From Planctomyces sp. (GTDB lineage Bacteria; Planctomycetota; Planctomycetia; Planctomycetales; Planctomycetaceae), in NCBI GenBank assembly GCA_027483405.1, contig JAIXUU010000103.1:1-40523 (forward strand): a DNA stretch of 40,523 nt, read 5' to 3'. Made by a program: the position numbers and the translations under genes. The notes below the pieces were generated by a model. It did not search any database. It was given only the letters and a program-made list of their open reading frames with translations, and was not told where the DNA came from. Below are positions 17,714 through 27,855 of this stretch, piece by piece. Every line of letters starts with the position of its first letter. Position 1 is the first letter of the stretch.

Positions 17714-18697
17714 TTATGCCACGGCAATGATACCCGCTTTTTCAAAGGCGGGTCTTAAGGCGGTCCAGGTGTTGGTGATGGCTTCTTTGCTGCTGAAGCC
17801 TGGTTTTGAGAAGACCTGGCTGGAAACTTCGACGCAGATTGGTCCGCGATAGCCGGCCTCCTTGAGTGAAGTGAATAACGTCGCGTAATCGGTCGCTCCC
17901 TGGCCAGGGAGGGCGAATTGCCAGCCGGTTCCAACCGGGACGTTATCCTTGACATGCACGAAGACCGAATAACGGGCCAGGGTTTTGACAGCCACATCGA
18001 TGGGGATGCGCTGTCGTTCGAGGTGGCTGTAGTCAAAGGCCAGCCGTAAATGGGGGCTGCGAATTTCGTCAAAGACGCCAGCAATCTCGTCGGGTCGCTG
18101 GAGTGCGTTCGAGATATGAGGTTTGATAGCGATCACCGCGTCTTCCGATTTCGCAAGTTCGGCCCAGCGGCCCAACTGATCGATGGCGAAGTTTTTGAGT
18201 TGCGGCCAATCTCCCGGCTTGCCACCGAGAATGGTTTCCAGCAGAGGCTGTGTCTCGGGAGAGACTTTGCGCGAGACATGGAATGCACGCTTGAGACGCT
18301 GCTCGTCTTCTGCGGCAGGGAGGTTCTGGTTCAAGAGGGGCAGGTTCTCCATGACAGCCTGCAGGTCGAGAGATTCCGCTTCGATCTGTGAGCGGATCAA
18401 CTGGCAGTCGACAGCCGACAGTTTGAGAGGATCGAACAAACCGCCCGGCAGGAGAGGAAGTTCAATCCCCCCGTAACCAGTCTCGGCAATCTGCTGGAGA
18501 GCGGCGGTTAGTGGCTGGTCAGTGACCCCATACAGACTGAAGCCGGTTTGCAGCTTCGCGGGTAAGGCCAGTTCGTTCCCTGCGGCAGGTTTTGAGAAAA
18601 GGTGGCCGAAGCCTGGGGTGGGTGGTGAGTTCAGATTCAGCAGGCAGGCCACTCCTCCCGTCAGCAGAGATTTCAGGCATTGGCGTCGGTGAAGCAT
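17714..18697 (-). CDS. Tat-exported sugar phosphate isomerase/epimerase-like TIM-barrel protein
   Basis: The 327-aa protein starts at ATG 18697-18695 (GAAGAG about 8 nt upstream; a TTG 21 nt earlier is less likely). The N-terminus [18 protein letters not shown] is a twin-arginine-type signal. The rest matches the xylose isomerase-like TIM barrel (AP endonuclease 2 superfamily): [40 protein letters not shown] and [10 protein letters not shown], with metal-ligand candidates in E, D and H positions at strand ends. Planctomycetes have many exported members of unknown sugar specificity. Export via Tat fits a metal cofactor loaded in the cytoplasm. Confidence 0.87.
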   Translation of the reverse strand: MLHRRQCLKSLLTGGVACLLNLNSPPTPGFGHLFSKPAAGNELALPAKLQTGFSLYGVTDQPLTAALQQIAETGYGGIELPLLPGGLFDPLKLSAVDCQLIRSQIEAESLDLQAVMENLPLLNQNLPAAEDEQRLKRAFHVSRKVSPETQPLLETILGGKPGDWPQLKNFAIDQLGRWAELAKSEDAVIAIKPHISNALQRPDEIAGVFDEIRSPHLRLAFDYSHLERQRIPIDVAVKTLARYSVFVHVKDNVPVGTGWQFALPGQGATDYATLFTSLKEAGYRGPICVEVSSQVFSKPGFSSKEAITNTWTALRPAFEKAGIIAVA

Positions 18698-20775
<2,078 letters not shown>

Positions 20776-20921
20776 GCGAAGTTTGGTCTCCCTACGGTGT
20801 TATCGCTGCCTGCTGCTGAATGTCTTTCAGGTTCTCGGAGATCCACTGACTGTTGGTGAGCCGGGACAATTTTCAAACAAACAAGCTGGATTCAAAGCTT
20901 TTCAATAAGAGGAGAATATCG

Positions 20922-21212
20922 ATGGCCCTGAAGCCTCTGGATGATCGTGTTGTAGTGCAGCCTCTGAGTGCTGAAGAGAAGACTGCTGGCGGAATTGTTC
21001 TGCCCGATGCTGCCAAGGAAAAGCCACAGCGTGGCAAGGTTGTCGCTGTCGGCCCAGGCCGCCTGCTCGACAACGGTGAACGTCATCCGATTTCGCTGGT
21101 GGTTGGCGACGAAGTTCTCTTTGCCAAGTACGGCGGTACAGAAATCGAAGTTGACGGTGAAGATGTCAAGATCCTGCGTGAAGCCGACATCCTCGCCAAG
21201 ATTACTGCCTAG
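20922..21212 (+). CDS. groES: co-chaperonin GroES
   Basis: A 96-aa protein, the normal GroES length, forming the heptameric lid of the chaperonin chamber. The opening [14 protein letters not shown], the mobile loop [16 protein letters not shown] (GroEL-contacting GGIVL) and the closing [11 protein letters not shown] are all standard. AAGAGGAG ends 8 nt before the ATG at 20922, which fixes the start; the longer open frame to 20853 is not translated in the family. It lies between two groEL genes instead of before a single groEL as in the usual groES-groEL operon. A strong hairpin follows at 21227-21274. Confidence 0.97.
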   Translation: MALKPLDDRVVVQPLSAEEKTAGGIVLPDAAKEKPQRGKVVAVGPGRLLDNGERHPISLVVGDEVLFAKYGGTEIEVDGEDVKILREADILAKITA

Positions 21213-21226
21213 TTATCATCAGCAAT

Positions 21227-21274
21227 TCGAAGTCTGGCAGGTTTTTCGGCTCGATTGACCTGCCAGCCCTTCGA
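21227..21274. terminator. strong hairpin between groES and groEL2
   Basis: Outer arms TCGAAG (21227-21232) / CTTCGA (21269-21274) stack on CTGGCAGGT (21234-21242) / ACCTGCCAG (21258-21266), 15 bp in all with a small internal loop. No T-run follows immediately, so it may attenuate, process or protect the mRNA rather than terminate fully. Confidence 0.5.
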
Positions 21275-21372
21275 CGGGATTGGCTGATCTTTTTCTGTGT
21301 TTTCACTTCAAATTGAATTGATAGTTCGCCGCCTGAATCACTGCTGCGGCTTCTCAATAAGGAATTTCTTCT

Positions 21373-22986
21373 GTGGCTAAACAACTGCTGTTTGAAGATC
21401 TCGCCCGGGTTAAGCTGCAGCGCGGCGTGGACACCCTTGCCCAGGCTGTTGCGGTTACCATGGGGCCGACAGGTCGCAATGTCATCATCGACAAGAGCTT
21501 TGGTAACCCTGTGGTGACGAAGGACGGTGTTACTGTCAGCAAGGAAGTCGAGCTGGAAGACCCGTTCGAGAACATGGGTGCCAAACTGGTCAACGAAGTG
21601 GCCTCCAAGACCAGTGATATCGCTGGCGATGGAACGACCACGGCCACTGTGCTGGCCCGTGCGATTTACTCTCAAGGTCTGCGCAGCCTCTCGCTGGGTG
21701 CAAACCCTACGGTCGTGCGTAAGGGGATTGAAAAGGCTGTCGATGCTGCCATCAAGGCCATCGAAGAGCTGGCCAAGCCTGTCGCTACCAAGCAGGAAAT
21801 CTCCCAGGTGGGAGCAATTTCTGCCAATAACGATAAGGCCATCGGTGATCTGATTGCCGACGCCATGGAGAAGGTGGGTCGCGATGGTGTGATCACTGTC
21901 GAAGAAGGTAAAGGGAACAACATTACTCTCGATCTTGCCGAGGGGATGCAGTTCGACAAGGGTTACATTTCGCCTTACTTCGTCACCAGTGCCGAAGAGA
22001 TGAAGGTGATTCTTGAGAGCGCCTATGTTCTCTTCTACGAAAAGAAGATTTCCAGCCTGCGGGAATTCGTGCCTCTGCTGGAGAAGGTCGCCCAGACCGG
22101 ACGGCCACTGCTGGTTGTGGCTGAAGATGTCGATGGCGAAGCGTTGACTGCCCTGGTGGTCAATAAGCTCCGCGGGATCCTGCAGATTGCGGCTGTCAAG
22201 GCTCCTGGCTTTGGCGATCGTCGTAAGGCCATGCTGGGTGATATGGCTGTTCTCACGGGTGGCACGCTCATTTCCGAAGACCTCGGGATCAAGCTCGAAA
22301 CTGTCGAACTGGGTCATCTGGGTCAGGTCAAGCGGGTTGAAGTCGATAAGGACAAGACCACGCTGATCGATGGTGCCGGCGATTCCGAAGCGATCAAGAC
22401 TCGTGTCGATCAGATCCGCAAGCAGATCGAACAGACCGATAGCGAATACGATCGCGAGAAGTTCCAGGAACGATTGGCAAAGCTCACCGGTGGTGTGGCG
22501 ATCATCTCCGTCGGTGCGACCACTGAAGCTGAGATGAAGCAGACCAAGGCTCGTCTCGAAGATGCCCTGCATGCGACTCGCGCTGCTGTCGAAGAAGGGA
22601 TTCTCCCTGGTGGTGGTGTTGCTTTGCTGCGAGCGATTGAAGCTGTCAGCGAAGTGAAGGCCAAAGGCGACGAAAAGATTGGTGTCGAGATTGTCACCAA
22701 GGCACTCGAAGCCCCGATCCGCCAGATTGTCACCAACTGCGGTCTCGATGGAGCTGTGGTGGCTGATGAAGTGCGCAGCCTCGGCAAGAACCATGGTTTC
22801 AATGCCCAGACTGGCGAATATGTCGATATGTACAAGGCCGGGATTGTTGATCCTGCCAAGGTGGTGAAGAGCGCTTTGCGATTCGCTTCTTCGATTGCCG
22901 GTCTGATGCTTACCACTCAGGTTCTTGTGACCAAGGGCAACGAGCCTGGTGAGAAGAAGAAAGCCATCGAAGGGGCTGTTCACTAA
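21373..22986 (+). CDS. groEL: chaperonin GroEL, paralogue 2 (no GGM tail)
   Basis: The 537-aa second chaperonin starts at GTG with AAGGAA about 10 nt upstream. Core motifs are intact: [80 protein letters not shown] and [11 protein letters not shown]. In the intermediate-domain block it is closer to E. coli GroEL than paralogue 1 is. Its C-terminus ends [14 protein letters not shown], with no Gly-Met tail. In other bacteria, paralogues lacking the tail often have altered client range or oligomeric state; that is an inference here. It is preceded and followed by strong intergenic hairpins, so its expression may be uncoupled from groEL1-groES. Confidence 0.96.
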   Translation: MAKQLLFEDLARVKLQRGVDTLAQAVAVTMGPTGRNVIIDKSFGNPVVTKDGVTVSKEVELEDPFENMGAKLVNEVASKTSDIAGDGTTTATVLARAIYSQGLRSLSLGANPTVVRKGIEKAVDAAIKAIEELAKPVATKQEISQVGAISANNDKAIGDLIADAMEKVGRDGVITVEEGKGNNITLDLAEGMQFDKGYISPYFVTSAEEMKVILESAYVLFYEKKISSLREFVPLLEKVAQTGRPLLVVAEDVDGEALTALVVNKLRGILQIAAVKAPGFGDRRKAMLGDMAVLTGGTLISEDLGIKLETVELGHLGQVKRVEVDKDKTTLIDGAGDSEAIKTRVDQIRKQIEQTDSEYDREKFQERLAKLTGGVAIISVGATTEAEMKQTKARLEDALHATRAAVEEGILPGGGVALLRAIEAVSEVKAKGDEKIGVEIVTKALEAPIRQIVTNCGLDGAVVADEVRSLGKNHGFNAQTGEYVDMYKAGIVDPAKVVKSALRFASSIAGLMLTTQVLVTKGNEPGEKKKAIEGAVH

Positions 22987-23049
22987 TCGAGACTCAAGGC
23001 TCGACGATGAATGAACCTGTCCTGAAATGGATTGATGAATGATGCTGAA

Positions 23050-23081
23050 GTAAGCCCGACTTCAATTGAGGTCGGGCTTAC
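23050..23081. terminator. perfect hairpin between groEL2 and dnaJ
   Basis: GTAAGCCCGAC (23050-23060) pairs with GTCGGGCTTAC (23071-23081). The ten bases between can extend the stem through a T-G wobble into TCAATTGA. There is no T-run after it. It is either a Rho-independent terminator of atypical form or an mRNA processing/stability element separating groEL2 from dnaJ. Confidence 0.55.
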
Positions 23082-23196
23082 CGTATCAAATGGCGAATGA
23101 CCTGAGGCATGCCAGTATCCAAGTTGTTCAAATCTTCGGTCATGCTCCAGAGTTTTTGTAGCGGACTGAAGCCTCGATTCATCTGACCGATAAGAC

Positions 23197-24330
23197 ATGA
23201 TGACTTCGAAACGTGACTATTACGAAATTCTGGGTGTCGAAAAAACAGCGACAGCCGAAGAGCTGAAAAAGGCTTATCGGAAGCTGGCGGCGAAGCATCA
23301 CCCGGATCGCAATCCGGGGAGTGAAGAGGCGATCTACGCCTTTAAGGAATGCTCCGAAGCTTTCGAGGTGCTGTACGATTCGGATAAGCGCGCCCGCTAC
23401 GACCGCTATGGTCATGCCGGTGTTCAAGGCGGCAGTGGTGGCTTCCAGGATGTCGATGATATCTTCGGGGCCTTTGGCGACTTGTTTGGTGATATGTTCG
23501 GGGGCGGTGGCCGGCGCAGGCCTGGTGGAAATCGTGGCCGCCGAGGTTCTGACCTGCGGTCGAAACTGGTCATCGATCTTGTCGAAGCGGCTGTCGGCTG
23601 CGCTCGCGAACTTGAGATTGAAAAGCACGAACGCTGCAAAACATGCAGTGGTTCTGGTGCAGCACCTGGCAGTTCACCCGAAAAATGTGAGTATTGCGGC
23701 GGGCGTGGGCAGGTCGTGCAGTCGCAGGGCTTCTTCCGCGTTCAGACCACTTGTCCTGTATGCCGTGGGGAAGGGACTGTCGTCCGGCAGAAGTGCGAGA
23801 CTTGCCGGGGGTCGCGGTTCACACCGACCAAGGTGAGGCTCGAAGTCAAGGTTCCCGCTGGTGTCGATAACGATATGCAGCTCTGCATTCGCGGCGAGGG
23901 CGAGCCGGGCGAAGGAGGCGGGCCACCTGGCGACCTTTATGTCGATATCGTCGTGCGAAAGCACAAGCTGTTTGAACGCATGGGCCGAGATCTGGGATTC
24001 CGCCTGCCTGTCACTTATGCACAAGCCTGCCTGGGGACAGAACTGGAAATCCCGATCCTGACCGGGAAACACAATCTGGTTGTGCCCGCAGGGACACAGC
24101 CTGGCGACGTGATTCGAATTCGCGGCCACGGCATGCCCGATCCGCATTCAGGTCAGCGGGGCGATCTGCTGGTCGAAGTGCAGGTGGAAGTCCCTAAAAA
24201 GCTCTCCAAGAAGCATGAAGAGTTGCTGCGGCAGATGGCCGAACTCGACAGCAAGCAGGTCTCGCCTCATCGCAAAACCTTCTTTGAAACCATCAAAGAT
24301 CTCTTTGCAGGTGGCGACAGCAATTCGTAA
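23197..24330 (+). CDS. dnaJ: chaperone DnaJ (Hsp40)
   Basis: The 377-aa J-protein stimulates DnaK ATPase and delivers unfolded clients. Residues 7-71 are the J domain with HPD at 35-37. Residues 78-117 are Gly/Phe- then Gly/Arg-rich. Four zinc-binding CxxC repeats follow: C147-C150, C164-C167, C186-C189 and C200-C203. The fourth lacks the final Gly of CxxCxGxG, reading CETCRGSR. The C-terminal substrate-binding beta domains ([29 protein letters not shown]) complete a type I DnaJ. Two ATGs in tandem at 23197 and 23200 could start it; no strong ribosome-binding site is visible. grpE follows 140 bp downstream, but dnaK is not in the window. Confidence 0.97.
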   Translation: MMTSKRDYYEILGVEKTATAEELKKAYRKLAAKHHPDRNPGSEEAIYAFKECSEAFEVLYDSDKRARYDRYGHAGVQGGSGGFQDVDDIFGAFGDLFGDMFGGGGRRRPGGNRGRRGSDLRSKLVIDLVEAAVGCARELEIEKHERCKTCSGSGAAPGSSPEKCEYCGGRGQVVQSQGFFRVQTTCPVCRGEGTVVRQKCETCRGSRFTPTKVRLEVKVPAGVDNDMQLCIRGEGEPGEGGGPPGDLYVDIVVRKHKLFERMGRDLGFRLPVTYAQACLGTELEIPILTGKHNLVVPAGTQPGDVIRIRGHGMPDPHSGQRGDLLVEVQVEVPKKLSKKHEELLRQMAELDSKQVSPHRKTFFETIKDLFAGGDSNS

Positions 24331-24470
24331 TGGCTTAGTGTTAATGACGTTCCTTCAGGTCGCCATGTGGCTCACCTGGAGATTGAGTTTGACTTGAAGA
24401 ATTGATCATCGAGCGAACCGCCTGTGTTCGTCAGAACATCGGGTTTGCCAGAGAATAAGGTGCGGGAACC

Positions 24471-24992
24471 GTGAATACCGAGAACCCAGAAAACACCGAA
24501 AACACGACTGAAAGTTCGACTTCTGTGAACATGGTGCAGGCGCTGACAGAAGATCGCGATCAGTTCAAGGAGAAGTGGGCCCGTTCGGTCGCTGATCTCG
24601 AAAACTACCGCCGGCGTGTGCAGAAGGAAGCTGAAGAAGAGCGGAAGTATGGCGCTGCCACCTTTCTGCGAACCGTGCTGCCGGGATTTGATAATCTGCA
24701 GCGGGCCATTCTGGCAGCCAAATCTCCTGCGGCGAAGCTGGAAGATCTCGTCAAAGGGGTCGAGATGGTCAGCCAGCAGTTTGAAACCCTCTTTGCGGGC
24801 ATGGGGGCTGTGGTCATCCCGACGGTGGGTACACCCTTCGACCCCAATCGTCATGAAGCGATTACCCAGGTTCCCAGTGCTGACTATCCACCAATGACTG
24901 TCATTCAGGAAGTCGAGCGAGGCTTCACACTTCACGACCGCGTCATTCGACCGGCCAAGGTGATTGTCTCGGCGGCTCCGGCTGCTCAATAG
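24471..24992 (+). CDS. grpE: nucleotide exchange factor GrpE
   Basis: The 173-aa cytoplasmic co-chaperone releases ADP from DnaK. It begins at GTG 24471 (AAGG at 24457-24460). The N-terminal 20 residues are Asn/Thr/Glu-rich, then a long coiled coil (ALTEDRDQFKEKWARSVADL) and the family block ENYRRRVQKEAEEERKYG. The C-terminal beta domain has FDPNRHEAI and the closing GFTLHDRVIRPAKVIVS, the GrpE signature. It is in line with dnaJ and directly before an FmdB-type zinc ribbon gene, so the three are likely co-transcribed up to the terminator at 25395-25433. Confidence 0.96.
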   Translation: MNTENPENTENTTESSTSVNMVQALTEDRDQFKEKWARSVADLENYRRRVQKEAEEERKYGAATFLRTVLPGFDNLQRAILAAKSPAAKLEDLVKGVEMVSQQFETLFAGMGAVVIPTVGTPFDPNRHEAITQVPSADYPPMTVIQEVERGFTLHDRVIRPAKVIVSAAPAAQ

Positions 24993-25046
24993 TTGAGTCA
25001 ATTTTTCCAATTCGTCCCGGACCTGAGTCCATTCCTGAGAACGATC

Positions 25047-25373
25047 ATGCCCACCTACGAATACGCTTGTGATGCTTGCGATCATCGCTGGGAAGAGTTC
25101 CAGTCGATCAAGGCTGAACCGACGAAGAAGTGCCCATCGTGCAATAAAAAGAAAGCCCGCCGGCTGATCAGTGCGGGTGGCGGCCTGCTGTTTAAGGGCT
25201 CAGGTTTTTACCTGACGGACTACCGCAGCGAAGGCTATAAAAAAGCCGCCTCAGCCGACAAACCCGCGTCGTCGGGCGATAAGGGAAGCTCCGGCAGTTC
25301 GTCTGGCGGCAGTTCCTCGGGCGGAAGTGGTTCCAGTGGTGGCTCTTCCGGCAGCGGATCAAAGCCCAGCTAA
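25047..25373 (+). CDS. FmdB-family zinc ribbon protein
   Basis: The 108-aa protein starts at ATG 25047 with the family N-terminus MPTYEYACDACDHRWEEFQ. Cys8, Cys11, Cys29 and Cys32 form the zinc ribbon, and LLFKGSGFYLTDYR is the conserved block that follows. The last ~45 residues are a Ser/Gly low-complexity tail. FmdB-type proteins were first noted as putative regulators near formamidase genes, but their biochemical role is generally unknown. A longer frame from a TTG at 24993, one base after the grpE stop, is open but gives no family residues. It is the last gene before the strong terminator and likely belongs to the dnaJ-grpE unit. Confidence 0.9.
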   Translation: MPTYEYACDACDHRWEEFQSIKAEPTKKCPSCNKKKARRLISAGGGLLFKGSGFYLTDYRSEGYKKAASADKPASSGDKGSSGSSSGGSSSGGSGSSGGSSGSGSKPS

Positions 25374-25394
25374 ACACACAGCTGCTTACGAAAT

Positions 25395-25433
25395 AAAAAC
25401 GCACAGCCAGGTTTGCTCCGGCTGTGCGTTTTT
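25395..25433. terminator. perfect bidirectional intrinsic terminator
   Basis: The arms AAAAACGCACAGCC (25395-25408) and GGCTGTGCGTTTTT (25420-25433) are perfectly complementary over 14 bp with an 11-nt loop. Because one arm starts with five A and the other ends with five T, it can stop transcription from both sides: the folding cluster on plus, the nuclease-like gene on minus. Confidence 0.93.
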
Positions 25434-25516
25434 GATTTTCCACCAGGAATATTCGATTGTTAATAAGAACCTATGCTGTTTGCCACTTATTAAGTTATTT
25501 CGAATGACAGCAGTCT

Positions 25517-26641
25517 CTACGGTGCGGTAGACATTTGCGAGCTATCTGGGCTACCATCAGATTTTATGTATGAGCTCAGAGTGGCCTTAATTCGATCAGC
25601 AAATGAGTAGATATTATCAACGGATTCGAGGTTCATCAGTTCCTCTTCTTTATTGTCTTTGAAGAGGCCGATACGCAATTTCTGAGTGTTGTTGAATCTG
25701 AGTCTGCATATAGGTTTCCTATTGTTGTCATCAAGTAGAATTGCACAATAGCTTTGGGCGTCTCGCATGACGACACGACGAGGAGAGATCAGGTCTCGCA
25801 CGATTGATCTGACGATATGAAGGCCTTCAATTTCTTCGGAAGTGGTTACAATTGCTGGTTCCGTTTCGGTTGTAGCAATGTCGTTGGTGGCTGCTGATCG
25901 TGGGGATTCTGCGATTGTTACGCCTTCCGGTGCCATGGCCCCTTTAAGGCGTTCATTGATCTTTTCTCCGAGAAGCTGATCAAATGCCCTTTTGGTGATC
26001 AATGTAAACTGATCTTTAACTGCTGGGGTAAATCTTCGATTTCCGATGAGATCAGCGGAAAGCAGTCTCACAAAATCTTCGGAAGGGTTGGTCATCCATT
26101 CTGACAACAGCGTTTGAATTGATCGTGTGTATTTGAGATCGTTGGCTGTAGTCAGAATTGTGTCGATATCAAAAGCACTTTTTGTAAACTTCTTGAGTTC
26201 CTCAACATCTCGGTCTTTGAAATCAAGAATGTTAAACTCAAAGAAAGGCTTTTCATCCATCTTGTTTGGTTGTTCAAGATCAGTGAAGAATCGATAAACC
26301 AAACCATTCGTCAGTACGCCAAAACGTGCTTCAGTCACATGAAAGTAGCGAAACAACTGGCTGGCGTGGTTGATATGCAGATCCCCTCCACATTTCTTGC
26401 ATTCGAACAGGATGATGGGTTTCCCATCTCTTAAGATCGCGTAATCGACTTTTTCACCTTTCTTCGTACCAACTTCTGCGACCAGTTCCGGCGTCACTTC
26501 GAGTGGATCGAAGACGTTGTAGCCCAAAATCTGAATAAAGGGCATGATCATTGCGTTCTTTGTTGCCTCTTCAGTCTGAACCAATGTTTTTGTCTGGCTG
26601 ATTCGACTGGAAAGAATTCGCAACTGATCTATGAGATCCAT
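25517..26641 (-). CDS. solitary PD-(D/E)xK nuclease-like protein (type I restriction HsdR N-terminal family)
   Basis: The 374-aa protein carries, in its first ~150 residues, the N-terminal nuclease fold of type I restriction R subunits (HSDR_N_2 type). E25 sits in the opening helix, D66 in KVDYAILRDG, and E80-C-K82 in IILFECKK gives the D-x13-ExK catalytic pattern. A following block, HASQLFRYFHVTEARFGVLTNG, is typical of the family. The helicase/translocase part of HsdR is absent, and no methylase or specificity gene is nearby. Residues ~230-374 form a separate unrecognised C-terminal domain. Such stand-alone proteins are often in defence or mobile regions. The coding sequence is clearly AT-richer than its neighbours, suggesting horizontal acquisition. 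AAAGG precedes the start by 10 nt and overlaps a palindrome. Confidence 0.8.
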   Translation of the reverse strand: MDLIDQLRILSSRISQTKTLVQTEEATKNAMIMPFIQILGYNVFDPLEVTPELVAEVGTKKGEKVDYAILRDGKPIILFECKKCGGDLHINHASQLFRYFHVTEARFGVLTNGLVYRFFTDLEQPNKMDEKPFFEFNILDFKDRDVEELKKFTKSAFDIDTILTTANDLKYTRSIQTLLSEWMTNPSEDFVRLLSADLIGNRRFTPAVKDQFTLITKRAFDQLLGEKINERLKGAMAPEGVTIAESPRSAATNDIATTETEPAIVTTSEEIEGLHIVRSIVRDLISPRRVVMRDAQSYCAILLDDNNRKPICRLRFNNTQKLRIGLFKDNKEEELMNLESVDNIYSFADRIKATLSSYIKSDGSPDSSQMSTAP

Positions 26642-26654
26642 CTGAGATTTGCCT

Positions 26655-26667
26655 TTCAGTTACTGAA
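26655..26667. promoter_or_regulatory. palindrome over the ribosome-binding region of the nuclease-like gene
   Basis: TTCAGT-T-ACTGAA is a 6-bp-arm palindrome 14-26 nt before the ATG at 26641 and touches the AAAGG Shine-Dalgarno on the minus strand. A regulator or RNA fold here could control translation or transcription. Confidence 0.4.
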
Positions 26668-26710
26668 TAACGTGTTTTGATCGATCACATCGCGTTGGTA
26701 CCGATGGCTT

Positions 26711-26739
26711 GTGAACAGGATTTGAGCAAGTCTGTTCAC
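26711..26739. repeat. perfect 8-bp inverted repeat in the divergent spacer
   Basis: GTGAACAG (26711-26718) and CTGTTCAC (26732-26739) flank 13 bp. It lies between the nuclease-like gene (minus) and the DUF6714-like gene (plus), a position expected for a shared operator. No repressor gene is adjacent. Confidence 0.4.
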
Positions 26740-26898
26740 TGAATTGCGAGAAATCGTATCAGTGGACAATACTTCACGCCATGCTTTTGTGGAAAATTGC
26801 ACGAAAGCCTTGTTACGAAGCTGATCAAATCACTTATGAACGGTGAGTTTGATAATGCTGACCCAAGGTCCTAAGTGATGATTTTGAAGAGGCAGCTC

Positions 26899-27384
26899 AT
26901 GGGAAGCGAGATTCAACAGAGAGTGGACGAGTTAATCACTCAGATTGATGCTGCCTTCGATGGTGTCGTGCTGGGGGAGGGCATTAGTCTCTGGGAATCG
27001 GATGGGATTGATGATTACTGCGGGAAGAATGAACTTCAAGCACTCCGAGCGAAAGATGAGAAGATCGATTGGCGGAAGATTCCCGTTGATCATCTCAGTC
27101 ATTGCAATGCGGCTCCCTCATTTCTTGATGCTCGCGGGCTTTACTTTCACCTTCCGGCTTTCCTGACAGCAGAATTACGTCATGAGATCGACGTGGGTTT
27201 TATAGATCGACTGATCTTCGATTCCTTCGGTGCCCCGGAATTCAAAACGCTCCTGACACCATCCCAAAGGCACGCAATAATCGCCTGCATAAGCTTTTGT
27301 GTGTCGAACTACGAATCGTGTTATGATGCTGCGATCATCTCCGAGGCCATAATGAGATATAGCCTCCCTGAAAAAACGAACTGA
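26899..27384 (+). CDS. DUF6714-like protein of unknown function
   Basis: The 161-aa protein starts at ATG 26899, with AAGAGG about 7 nt upstream; an open extension of 8 codons (MMILKRQL) is possible. The central block WRKIPVDHLSHCNAAPSFLD followed by ARGLYFHLPAFLTAELRHE resembles the DUF6714 pattern, in which a predicted FLDxxGxxFYLPAFL segment is conserved; this assignment is from memory of the family and moderate. The C-terminus contains LTPSQRHAIIACISFC. There is no signal peptide, membrane helix or known catalytic motif. It is divergent from the nuclease-like gene and shares its lower GC content, so both may have arrived together. Confidence 0.6.
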   Translation: MGSEIQQRVDELITQIDAAFDGVVLGEGISLWESDGIDDYCGKNELQALRAKDEKIDWRKIPVDHLSHCNAAPSFLDARGLYFHLPAFLTAELRHEIDVGFIDRLIFDSFGAPEFKTLLTPSQRHAIIACISFCVSNYESCYDAAIISEAIMRYSLPEKTN

Positions 27385-27855
27385 GAATGACATCCCGTTG
27401 AATCTTGAGTGCTTGGCTGACGACTTCCTCTATTCGCGGTGAATAACATGGATTCCGGGATTTAACTTTGCTTTGTGTGCCCTGCTTGTGACTCGGAACA
27501 GTCCTTTACAAACAACTTTGCATGCATGCTGATTTGAGTTGTGACTGGAGAATGGGTGGCCGGAGTCAGACATCCTCGTTTGCCCCCGGGTGATTGGACT
27601 CTGATCGTTGATTGGGAACATGCTATTTAGTCAGGAAATCAAATCGCGGATGCATTTGTGCTGGTGAACTCAATTGACCAGAGGGCGGATGATGACATCC
27701 GACCCCTGCCACACTACCTGATATCAACTGTGGCGATGAAGAGCATAAAGACCACGCCCTTTCGCACTGTTTTGATTTTTGGGGCTTCAGGGCGTGCCAC
27801 CCAAAAAATGATTTCGGGTCTGTAGGGTCTATTGCCAGCGATTGATACTTGCTGG
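27385..27855. other. gene-poor spacer with an inverted repeat
   Basis: These 471 bp contain no convincing gene. An inverted repeat CACGCCCT (27753-27760) / AGGGCGTG (27789-27796) lies about 60 bp beyond the stop of the minus-strand 830-aa gene and may help end its transcript. A smaller CGGATG-ATGA-CATCCG hairpin is near 27685-27700. Nothing else was seen. Confidence 0.4.
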
